From positions 92,061-156,060 of the forward strand of contig NZ_KB894807.1 of the NCBI RefSeq assembly GCF_000374645.1: a stretch of 64,000 bases of DNA. Direction: 5' to 3'. Positions 58,003-64,000 of this stretch are shown in pieces. Both the position numbers and the translations under genes were made by a program. Below the pieces are notes generated by a model, which was given only the letters and a program-made list of their open reading frames with translations, ran no database searches and was not told where the DNA came from. Within the stretch, counting starts at the first letter, position 1; each line of letters begins with the position of its first letter. Source of the stretch: Arhodomonas aquaeolei DSM 8974. GTDB lineage: Bacteria > Pseudomonadota > Gammaproteobacteria > Nitrococcales > Nitrococcaceae.

Positions 58003-58037
58003 ATACCCACCGAGGGTATTATGTTCTTCGTAACGAA
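58003..58037. promoter_or_regulatory. Two palindromes between IclR and monooxygenase genes
   Basis: ATACCC (58003-58008) and GGGTAT (58014-58019) form a perfect inverted repeat with 5 bases between. TTCGT-A-ACGAA (58027-58037) is a second perfect dyad. They occupy the centre of the short divergent promoter region and are the natural candidates for IclR-type operator sites. Confidence 0.5.
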
Positions 58038-58064
58038 TTTCATATAACAGAACGGAGGAGAGTC

Positions 58065-59147
58065 ATGAGCACCACCAGTGCCGTCCCCCGGGCCGCCGCC
58101 CCCCAGCCCGGCCCCATGCGCTATTCCATCTTCTCGGTCCAGGACCACTACCCCGGCGACACCTACCCCGGTCACGAGCGCACCGTGCCCGGACTCTATC
58201 GCGAGGTGGTGGACCAGGCCCGTCTGGCCGACCGGCTCGGCTACGACACCTTCTTCGTCGCCGAGCACCACTTCCACGAGTATGGCGCGGTGCCGAACCC
58301 GGCGGTCATGCTAAGCCACCTCGCCGCGCACACCCAGCGCATCCGCCTGGGATCGGCGATCTCCATCCTCACCTTCCACGACCCGCGCGTGGTCGCCGAG
58401 AGCTACGCCATGGTGGACGCGCTGTCCGACGGCCGGCTGGTGCTCGGTGTGGGCTCGGGCTATCTCAGGCACGAGTTCGAGGGCTTCGGCGTCGAGGGCG
58501 CCGAGAAACGCGAGCGCTTCGACGAGAACCTGGGCCTGGTACGCCGGCTGCTCTCCGGCGAACGCGTGACCCACGAGGGAACCTACCAGCACGTCGACGG
58601 CGTGAAGCTCAACGTCCCGCCGGTGCAGGACCCGCACCCGCCGATCAAGGTCGCCGTGCTGCGCGCGGAGGCCGCCTACCACATCGGCCGCGCCGGCCAC
58701 GACCTCGTGTGCGTGCCCTACGCCTCGGTGGACCGCTGGGAGGAGATCGCCCCGCTGGTACACAGCTTCCACGAGGGCCGCGCCGAGGCGGGCCTGCCCG
58801 GGGACAGCGACGACGCCATCGTCGCCCTGCACACCCACGTCGCCGAGACCGCGGAAGAGGTACGCCGTAACGCCGCGGCCCCCTTCGACCTGTACGTGGA
58901 CTCCCGGCTCTACGCCAAGAAGCAGACCTACGACGACATCATGGCCAGCGGCCTGTCGCTGTTCGGCACCCCGGACGAGGTCGCCGACAAGCTCGTCGAG
59001 CTCTACGGCAACGGCGTCCAGCACGTTATGATGCTGCAGAACTTCGGCCACATGCCGCCGGAGACGGTCAAGCGCTCCATGCAGCTCGTCGCCGAGGAGG
59101 TCATGCCACGGGTCAACCGCCGGCTCGGCCAGACGGCCACCGCCTGA
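58065..59147 (+). CDS. Luciferase-like (LLM) flavin-dependent monooxygenase
   Basis: A 360-residue TIM-barrel protein of the bacterial luciferase-like superfamily. Typical stretches are DTFFVAEHHFHEYGAVPNPA near residues 66-85, RIRLGSAISILTFHDP and GRLVLGVGSGYLRHEF. Members use reduced flavin supplied by a separate reductase, here encoded 13 bases downstream. Substrates in the family vary (alkanes, sulfonates, amines, heterocycles), so none is assigned. The ATG at 58065 follows AACGGAGGAG. Two palindromes and an IclR gene lie upstream. Confidence 0.88.
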   Translation: MSTTSAVPRAAAPQPGPMRYSIFSVQDHYPGDTYPGHERTVPGLYREVVDQARLADRLGYDTFFVAEHHFHEYGAVPNPAVMLSHLAAHTQRIRLGSAISILTFHDPRVVAESYAMVDALSDGRLVLGVGSGYLRHEFEGFGVEGAEKRERFDENLGLVRRLLSGERVTHEGTYQHVDGVKLNVPPVQDPHPPIKVAVLRAEAAYHIGRAGHDLVCVPYASVDRWEEIAPLVHSFHEGRAEAGLPGDSDDAIVALHTHVAETAEEVRRNAAAPFDLYVDSRLYAKKQTYDDIMASGLSLFGTPDEVADKLVELYGNGVQHVMMLQNFGHMPPETVKRSMQLVAEEVMPRVNRRLGQTATA

Positions 59148-59160
59148 CGGGAGGACGCCG

Positions 59161-59706
59161 ATGGCTACGGCAACCGCATTACCCATGTACGACGACACCA
59201 CCGGTATCGACCCACGCGCACTGCGCAACGCGCTGGGCTGCTTCGCCACCGGCGTGACCATCGTCACCGCCCGGGGCGAGGACGGCTCCCCGGTGGGGCT
59301 GACGGTCAACTCGTTCAGCTCCGTGTCCCTCGAACCGCCGCTGGTTCTGTGGAGCCTCGTGCAGCACTCGCCCAGCCGGCCGGTATTCGAGCGGGCCTCG
59401 CACTTTACGGTCAACGTGCTCACCACGGGGCAGCGCGAGCTCTCACAGCGCTTCGCCAGCCCCCGGCCGGACAAGTTCGAGGGCGTACGCTGGTGGGCCG
59501 GGGCCGGCGGCGCGCCGGTCATCGAGGGGTGTCTGGCGCACTTCCAGTGCCGGCATGCCCTGCGCTACGACGGCGGTGACCACGACATCTTCCTGGGCCG
59601 CGTCGAGGCCTTCGACACAAGCCCGACCGGCGAACCGCTGGTGTTCGTCGCCGGCCGTTACCACGAGGCCCGCCCCGCGGACGGCCATTCGGACGATCCG
59701 GCCTGA
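59161..59706 (+). CDS. Flavin reductase-like (FMN-binding split barrel) protein
   Basis: A 181-residue protein of the flavin reductase family (HpaC/RutF group). Conserved stretches are ALGCFATGVTIVTARGEDGS, VNSFSSVSLEPPLVLWSL and HDIFLGRVEAF. It would reduce FMN or FAD with NAD(P)H and hand the reduced flavin to the luciferase-like monooxygenase upstream, giving a two-component monooxygenase. The neighbouring order and 13-base gap support that partnership. Confidence 0.9.
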   Translation: MATATALPMYDDTTGIDPRALRNALGCFATGVTIVTARGEDGSPVGLTVNSFSSVSLEPPLVLWSLVQHSPSRPVFERASHFTVNVLTTGQRELSQRFASPRPDKFEGVRWWAGAGGAPVIEGCLAHFQCRHALRYDGGDHDIFLGRVEAFDTSPTGEPLVFVAGRYHEARPADGHSDDPA

Positions 59707-59775
59707 GCCGGAGCGTCCGCGCTACCACAAGAAGCCGGAACAACCGGCACACGACAATCTGGAGGAGGAGACCCC

Positions 59776-60930
59776 ATGTTCAGGCGCCTTGTCACAGGAC
59801 TCGCCGTGGGCCTGTTCGGCCTTGCCGTCAGTGCCCCCCTGGCCGCCGAAGAACCGCCGGTACGCATCGGCGGTTTCATGCCCGTCACCGGCCCGGCCTC
59901 GTTCCTGGGCGACCCGGAGAAGAAGACCCTGGCGCTCTACGTCGACCGGCTCAACGAGGCCGGCGGCCTGCTCGGCCGGCCCCTGGAGCTGGTGACCTAC
60001 GACACCGGCGGCAGCGCCGCCAAGGCCCGTACCTTCGCCAAGCGGCTGATCAGCGCCGACGGTGTGGACGTGGTCATCGGCGGGCTCACCGGCAGCACGA
60101 TGGCGGTGATGCCGCTGATGAAACGCGGGGAGATGCCCTTCATCAGCCTGTCGGGCTCCGTCGCCCCGATCGAGCCCACCCGCAGCTGGATCTTCAAGAC
60201 GCCGCAGACGGACCGCATGGCCGCGGCTCGCGTGTTCGACGACATGCGCCGTCGGGGCATCGAGCGCATCGGCCTGCTCTCCGGCAGCGGCGGGTTCGGC
60301 TCTTCCGGGCGCAGGCAGTCCCTCGCCATCGCCGAGACACACGGCATCGAGGTGGTGGCCGACGAGACCTACGCGCCCAAGGACACCGACATGTCCGCGC
60401 AGCTCACCAGCATCGCCAACACCGAGGGGGTGCAGGCGATCTTCGTGTTCGGCTTCGGCCAGGGCCCGGCGATCGTGACGCGCAACTACCACCAGCTCGG
60501 CCTGGGGCTGCCACTCTACCAGTCCCACGGCGTCGCCTCCGACAAGTTCATCGAGCTCGCCGGCGAGGACGCCGCCGAAGGCGTGCGCCTGCCTGCACCG
60601 CCGCTGCTGGTCGCCGACCAGCTGCCCGCGGACGACCCGCAGAAGACGGTGCTGATGGACTACAAGTCGGCCTACGAGGGGCGCTACGGGGAGCCCGCCT
60701 CGACCTTCGGGGGCTATGCCTACGACGCCCTGCACCTGTACGCCCGGGCCGTCCGCGAGGCGGGGACGACCGAGCGCCCGGCGGTGCGCGAGGCACTGGA
60801 AACGGTATCGGACTACGTCGGGGTAACGGGGCTATTCAACCTCGGCGCCGACGACCACATGGGCCTCGACCGGAAGACGGCCTTCCGCATGGCGGAGATC
60901 CACGACGGCCACTGGCGGCTGATCGACTGA
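59776..60930 (+). CDS. Orphan Liv-type substrate-binding protein
   Basis: A 384-residue periplasmic binding protein with a Sec signal (residues 1-24, ending PLAAE). It is closely related to the transporter 2 binding protein at 44968, sharing VTGPASFLGDPE, FGFGQGPAIVTRNY and YQSHGVAS. No permease or ATPase follows; the next gene is convergent. It may feed the same LivHMGF complex as its paralogue and thereby bring a related substrate to the monooxygenase cluster. ATG at 59776 follows GGAGGAG, 69 bases after the flavin reductase. Confidence 0.9.
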   Translation: MFRRLVTGLAVGLFGLAVSAPLAAEEPPVRIGGFMPVTGPASFLGDPEKKTLALYVDRLNEAGGLLGRPLELVTYDTGGSAAKARTFAKRLISADGVDVVIGGLTGSTMAVMPLMKRGEMPFISLSGSVAPIEPTRSWIFKTPQTDRMAAARVFDDMRRRGIERIGLLSGSGGFGSSGRRQSLAIAETHGIEVVADETYAPKDTDMSAQLTSIANTEGVQAIFVFGFGQGPAIVTRNYHQLGLGLPLYQSHGVASDKFIELAGEDAAEGVRLPAPPLLVADQLPADDPQKTVLMDYKSAYEGRYGEPASTFGGYAYDALHLYARAVREAGTTERPAVREALETVSDYVGVTGLFNLGADDHMGLDRKTAFRMAEIHDGHWRLID

Positions 60931-60943
60931 CCCCGCCGGTGTC

Positions 60944-60968
60944 GGGCGCGGCCCCCGGGGCCGCGCCC
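60944..60968. terminator. GC-rich hairpin between convergent genes
   Basis: Perfect 12-base arms at 60944-60955 and 60957-60968 lie 13 bases after the binding-protein stop and 10 bases beyond the end of the convergent cytochrome gene. The dyad likely ends transcription from both directions, although no T-run is present. Confidence 0.55.
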
Positions 60969-60978
60969 CCCGCCACTG

Positions 60979-61404
60979 TCAGCCGCCGGGGATACCGGCC
61001 TCGTCCAGCGCCTCCAGCAGCTCGCGGCGCTCCCTGGCCGGTTGCTGCACCGGGTCCGCGCGCAGCCGGGCGACCTCCTCGGCCGTGTACGGCTCGAAGT
61101 CCGCGGGCAGGGTCTGCGGTGCGAACGCCTTCAGGCTCCAGTTCATCACCGCAGCGAGGTCCGCATCGTCCAGCGGCGAGAGCGCCGCGCCCGGTACACG
61201 GCCCAGGTAGGCCCGCCCTTCCGGGAGCTGCACCATCCGGCCGATGACACCGCGCATGTCCGGTACCGTCGGCGCCATGCCGGCGCCGTCCTGGAGGTGG
61301 CAGCCGGCGCATTCCAGCATGTAGTCGCCGCGCGGCCCGGCATGGCCGGCGGTGGCAGCCAGGGCCAGCACCAGCGCGGCGCCGGCGAGCGCAGAGGCCT
61401 TCAT
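60979..61404 (-). CDS. c-type cytochrome (second in pair)
   Basis: A 141-residue secreted protein with a Sec signal (residues 1-22, ending GHA) and one heme-binding motif C32-A-G-C35-H36. A methionine in VIGRMVQLPEG could be the sixth heme ligand. It is probably a periplasmic electron carrier. Its start overlaps the upstream cytochrome gene by four bases (ATGA), forming the end of the amine dehydrogenase operon, so it may take electrons from that enzyme. Confidence 0.85.
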   Translation of the reverse strand: MKASALAGAALVLALAATAGHAGPRGDYMLECAGCHLQDGAGMAPTVPDMRGVIGRMVQLPEGRAYLGRVPGAALSPLDDADLAAVMNWSLKAFAPQTLPADFEPYTAEEVARLRADPVQQPARERRELLEALDEAGIPGG

Positions 61405-61892
61405 CGCTCCAGTCCCTCCTCCCCGAGCCGCCCGATGAGCTCACCGCGCCGCGCGTGCATGTCATTGGCGGTGAGGCCCTCGTCGGCGAGTGCGGCGACC
61501 CGCTCCGCGGTCAGCGTGCGATAGTCGTCGGGCAGAGTCCCGGCGTTGAAGTGGCGCAGCACGTAGTCGAGCACCACGGCGATCTCCTCGTGGGAGAGCT
61601 GGCCCGCAAACGAGGGCATGTTGCTGGCATAGGTGCCGCCGCTGACGCCGATACGGCCCACCAGGCCATTGGTGAGCACGTTCGCCAGGTAGTGTTCGCC
61701 GTCGGAGACATGGAGATAATTCCCCAGGGTATCCGCCAGCGGCGGGATGAATCCGGGGGCGCCCCGGGCATCCGCCTGGTGACAGACAGCGCAGTTGTCC
61801 TGGAATACCACCTGACCGTCCGCCGCCGGGGCGGGCGCCGATGCGCCCACCCCGATCGCCGCGACGGCCACCGCGAGCCAGCCTCTACTCAT
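61401..61892 (-). CDS. c-type cytochrome (first in pair)
   Basis: A 163-residue periplasmic cytochrome. A Sec signal (about residues 1-23) precedes one heme motif C34-A-V-C37-H38; the methionine in SNMPSFAGQLSHEEIAVV is the likely sixth ligand, as in many small class I cytochromes c. It starts inside the 3' end of the amine dehydrogenase light-chain gene (8-base overlap) and overlaps the next cytochrome by four bases. Coupled translation suggests it serves the TTQ enzyme as electron acceptor, possibly together with azurin. Confidence 0.87.
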   Translation of the reverse strand: MSRGWLAVAVAAIGVGASAPAPAADGQVVFQDNCAVCHQADARGAPGFIPPLADTLGNYLHVSDGEHYLANVLTNGLVGRIGVSGGTYASNMPSFAGQLSHEEIAVVLDYVLRHFNAGTLPDDYRTLTAERVAALADEGLTANDMHARRGELIGRLGEEGLER

Positions 61893-62409
61893 CGGCCAGC
61901 CCCACGACCACGGCGGTGGAGCAGTGATAGGACATGCTCTTCGCCGCCAGGCACCAGTTGGTGTCGTTGTCCCGACGGATATCGTAGGTCGGGGTCTCGC
62001 GCTCGTTGCGGGTGCAGGCGCAGCGGTTGCAGCTGCCCTGCCCGCAGCAGTCGTTGTAGGAGATGATGTAGCTGCGCCCGTCCGCCGGGTTGCGGCAGGT
62101 ACCGACCCAGGTAATCGGCGAGGGCTCCGAGCCCGGGGGGCAGGTACTCGCCGAGCCACCGCAGCAGGCGCACAGGAAGCCGTCCACGCCGCAGTAGCGC
62201 CAGTAGTCGCAGGACGTCGGGTCCCCGGGATCACCGGTCTTGCCGTCGCCATCACCACCGCTCGCCGCGGCCACGCGGTCCACCGGCAGCAACGGCAGGG
62301 CCGAGGCACCGACGACGACCGTGCCCATGCGGCGCAGGAAGCTGCGGCGCGAGCCCCGGTTCACGGCGCTCCGGGCGTACTTCTCGATGAAACTGTCCAT
62401 CCACTTCAT
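61885..62409 (-). CDS. mauA: TTQ amine dehydrogenase light (beta) chain, MauA/AauA type
   Basis: A 174-residue quinoprotein subunit. A long twin-arginine leader (RRSFLRRMG at residues 21-29) exports it. The mature part has about 14 cysteines, including CDYWRYC and FLCACCGG. W101 (TWVGTC) and W152 (NWC) are 51 residues apart, like W57 and W108 that form the tryptophan tryptophylquinone cofactor in methylamine dehydrogenase. The sequence resembles both methylamine and aromatic amine dehydrogenase light chains. The nearby PAA and azurin genes favour an aromatic amine such as phenylethylamine, by inference. The heavy-chain gene is not in the window. Confidence 0.93.
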   Translation of the reverse strand: MKWMDSFIEKYARSAVNRGSRRSFLRRMGTVVVGASALPLLPVDRVAAASGGDGDGKTGDPGDPTSCDYWRYCGVDGFLCACCGGSASTCPPGSEPSPITWVGTCRNPADGRSYIISYNDCCGQGSCNRCACTRNERETPTYDIRRDNDTNWCLAAKSMSYHCSTAVVVGLADE

Positions 62410-62424
62410 GCCGTTTCCCCCTCC

Positions 62425-63072
62425 TCAGGCCTTGTGCAGACGCACGCCGCCATTGTCCTCATTGTCCGCGTCCGCCTGCTTCCGGCGCTCGAGCCACGCC
62501 TGGATCGAGGGCAGGCGCAGCTCGCTGGCGTGGAACAGGCTCTCGATGTGCTCGCGGGAGTTCACCAGGCCCTTGGCGCTGATGCGCCCCTCGCTGTCGA
62601 GGATCACCGCGTAGGGCAGCTTGCCGATCTGGTAGCTCATGCCGAGCTCGGTGGAGACCAGGTACGGAAAACCGCTCAGCCCCTGGGCCTCGGCGAATGC
62701 CCGGTGATCCGACTCGTCGCCGTCGCTGGCGAAGACCAGCCGCAGCCAGTCGGCCTCCTGCTCCGCGACGGACTTGAGCATCGGCAGCAGGCCCTTGCAG
62801 ACCGGGCAGTTCGGCGCCAGGAAGAACACCAGCGTGCTGCGCTGATCCGCCTGGATGCCGCCGATCTTGACCGGCTCGCCGGCCAGGTCGCGGGACTCGT
62901 GGATCGGTGCGGCCTCGCCGACCTTCGGCCCCTTGTCGATCATCAGCGCCCCGGCCGGGCCGAGCCGCTCATGGAGCACCCCGATCTGGCGCACCAGCGC
63001 CATGAGGAGAACGCCCAGGGCCAGAACCGCCAGCCAGAGCGCCACGTTGGATACGATGAGCGCGTTAGTCAT
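62425..63072 (-). CDS. mauD: MauD-like thioredoxin-fold maturation protein
   Basis: A 215-residue protein with an N-terminal membrane anchor (residues about 5-27) and a periplasmic thioredoxin-like domain. The redox motif is C89-P-V-C92 (NCPVCKGLLP). MauD is required to form the many disulfides of the amine dehydrogenase light chain, which fits the cysteine-rich MauA encoded 15 bases downstream. It overlaps the mauE-like remnant upstream by 8 bases. Confidence 0.92.
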   Translation of the reverse strand: MTNALIVSNVALWLAVLALGVLLMALVRQIGVLHERLGPAGALMIDKGPKVGEAAPIHESRDLAGEPVKIGGIQADQRSTLVFFLAPNCPVCKGLLPMLKSVAEQEADWLRLVFASDGDESDHRAFAEAQGLSGFPYLVSTELGMSYQIGKLPYAVILDSEGRISAKGLVNSREHIESLFHASELRLPSIQAWLERRKQADADNEDNGGVRLHKA

Positions 63073-63177
63073 GTTTCCTCCTGAGGGCGGCCACCTGCGG
63101 GGCCAGCCCGATCACCACGTTCGAGACGATGAACACCAGCACGAAGGCGACGACGCCTGCGGCGAGGGTGAAGTAGT
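63065..63177 (-). pseudogene. mauE: 3' remnant of a MauE-like gene cut by an insertion sequence
   Basis: About 37 codons remain, encoding a hydrophobic segment (TLAAGVVAFVLVFIVSN) and a short basic tail, with a stop codon overlapping mauD by 8 bases. In mau and aau clusters the gene directly before mauD is mauE, a membrane protein needed with MauD for light-chain maturation. The open frame continues upstream only by reading through the IS481-type end at 63178, where it has no family similarity. The 5' part may survive beyond the window. The mauE identity rests mainly on position and membrane character. Confidence 0.65.
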
Positions 63178-64000
63178 TGTGAAGTCTCAGGAGGTTGTCC
63201 ACGGGGTCACTCCGATGGACGCTGAGTTTGCCGACCAAGCAGACCAGCGAAGGAGAGCCCGTGGACACCCATCACAATGCCGCGCTCACGCCCCGTGGTC
63301 GAGCCCGAATGGTTCGCTGTGTCACCGAACTCGGCTGGAGCTATCGGGCCGCGGCCCAGGCCTTTCACGTCGCCCCGAGGACCGTCCACCGGTGGGTGGC
63401 GCGCTACCGGCGAGAGGGTTGCGGCGGGCTGTATGAACGCTCCTCGCGTCCGCGCCGCCAGCCTCGGCGCACGCCGCGAGGGGTGAGTCGCCAAATCATT
63501 GCACGGCGCCACCAGCGCTGGACGATGGAGCGCATCGCCGCGGAGGCGGCCTGCTCGCGAGCGACCGTCTCTCGGGTGCTGCGCCAGGCCGGGCTCAATC
63601 GCCTCGCTGCCCTGCAGCCCCGCGAGCCACCGAGGCGCTACCAGCACGAGCACCCCGGCGATCTGCTCCACCTCGATATCAAGAAGCTCGGCCGCTTCCA
63701 GCGCCCCGGACACCGCGCCACCGGCAAGCGCACCCACGAGTCTCGGGGCGCAGGCTGGGAGTTCGTGCACGTCGCCGTCGATGACCGCTCGCGCATCGCG
63801 CACACCGCCATCGAGCCCGATGAAACCGCCGACTCGGCCATCCGCCACCTGCGCACGGCGCTGGCCTACTACGCGCGCCTGGGCGTCACCGTGCGCCGCG
63901 TGCTCACCGATAACGGCGCCTGCTATCGCTCACGCGCCTTCGCTCGCGCCTGCCGCGAGCTCGGTCTCCAACACCGCTTCACCCGGCCTTACCGCCCACG
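63178..64000 (+). mobile_element. IS481-family insertion sequence, left end, running off the window
   Basis: The element appears to begin at TGTGAAGTCTCAGGAGG (63178), which resembles the terminal inverted repeats of IS481-type elements and lies exactly where mauE-like coding ends. The transposase starts 83 bases in. The right end and target duplication lie outside the window. Confidence 0.75.
63261..64000 (+). CDS. IS481-family transposase, 5' part
   Basis: An open frame from GTG (63261) to the window end gives 246 residues without a stop. It has an N-terminal helix-turn-helix (AAAQAFHVAPRTVHRWVARY), a second DNA-binding region and the start of the DDE integrase core: HLDIKKLGRF, FVHVAVDDRSR and VLTDNGACYRSRAF carry the first two acidic residues. 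The family runs to about 310-350 residues, so the last glutamate lies outside. It interrupts the mauE-like gene and likely blocks or redirects transcription of the amine dehydrogenase genes. Confidence 0.9.
   Translation, partial: MDTHHNAALTPRGRARMVRCVTELGWSYRAAAQAFHVAPRTVHRWVARYRREGCGGLYERSSRPRRQPRRTPRGVSRQIIARRHQRWTMERIAAEAACSRATVSRVLRQAGLNRLAALQPREPPRRYQHEHPGDLLHLDIKKLGRFQRPGHRATGKRTHESRGAGWEFVHVAVDDRSRIAHTAIEPDETADSAIRHLRTALAYYARLGVTVRRVLTDNGACYRSRAFARACRELGLQHRFTRPYRP

Noticed and set aside
62191..62202. W70 in the CDYW motif as one of the TTQ tryptophans
   Set aside because: W70 and W152 are 82 residues apart, whereas the cofactor-forming pair is 51 apart in characterised light chains; W101 and W152 fit that spacing.

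Overview
The window is a high-GC (roughly two-thirds G+C), gene-dense bacterial chromosome segment. GuaA/GuaB, XseA, MetR, TadA, bifunctional PutA, NfeD and azurin sequences look gammaproteobacterial. Rather acidic proteins and a putA-putP pair fit a halophilic or halotolerant member, perhaps Ectothiorhodospiraceae-like. That placement is an impression from sequence style, not a computed taxonomy.

Region 1 (1-22.8 kb) is mostly housekeeping: the 3' part of an SLC13 permease with RCK_C domains, hinT, and a minus-strand run of a TadA-acetyltransferase fusion, ybaK, metR and ynfA. It continues with a convergent LysE/AraC pair, a lower-GC orphan membrane protein, guaA and guaB separated by an ATP-grasp gene and an MFS gene, a CDF exporter, a flavodoxin-like protein, xseA, putA, a 34-codon membrane peptide, putP, and an nfeD-SPFH pair.

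Region 2 (22.8-35 kb) holds two tandem azurins with a perfect FNR/ANR-type site between them, bluB, and the lower phenylacetate (PAA) pathway. An enoyl-CoA hydratase, paaY and paaN lie on the minus strand, and paaF-G-H-I-J-K on the plus strand, around a shared divergent promoter.

Region 3 (35-50.6 kb) holds a Bcr-type MFS exporter and two complete branched-chain-type (Liv/HAAT) ABC transporters. Between them lie a flavoprotein monooxygenase, a DUF2783 protein, an unusual MBL-fold protein and a small conserved protein. The ATPase of the second transporter is fused at its N-terminus to a hemerythrin (HHE) domain.

Region 4 (50.6-56.3 kb) holds the PAA regulator paaX, an SDR gene and the phenylacetyl-CoA epoxidase operon paaABCDE. 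Inverted half-sites of the type TGATAC/GTATCA, 27-28 bp apart, occur at the paaA, paaX/livH and paaN/paaF promoters and are the best candidates for PaaX operators.

Region 5 (56.4-60.9 kb) looks like a small catabolic unit: an alpha/beta hydrolase, an IclR regulator, a luciferase-like monooxygenase, a flavin reductase and an orphan Liv-type binding protein. That binding protein is closely related to the one in region 3, so regions 3 and 5 may serve one uncharacterised substrate.

Region 6 (60.9-64 kb) holds two c-type cytochromes, the tryptophan-tryptophylquinone (TTQ) light chain of a methylamine/aromatic amine dehydrogenase, and mauD. The mauE-like gene upstream of mauD is cut by an IS481-type element that runs off the window.

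A coherent reading is a route from aromatic amine to aldehyde by TTQ dehydrogenase with azurin or cytochrome as acceptor, then to phenylacetate, then phenylacetyl-CoA (PaaK), epoxide (PaaABCDE), oxepin (PaaG), ring opening (PaaN plus a hydratase) and beta-oxidation (PaaF, PaaH, PaaJ). The amine step may be broken in this strain by the insertion. The pathway members are recognised from sequence; the amine link is inference.
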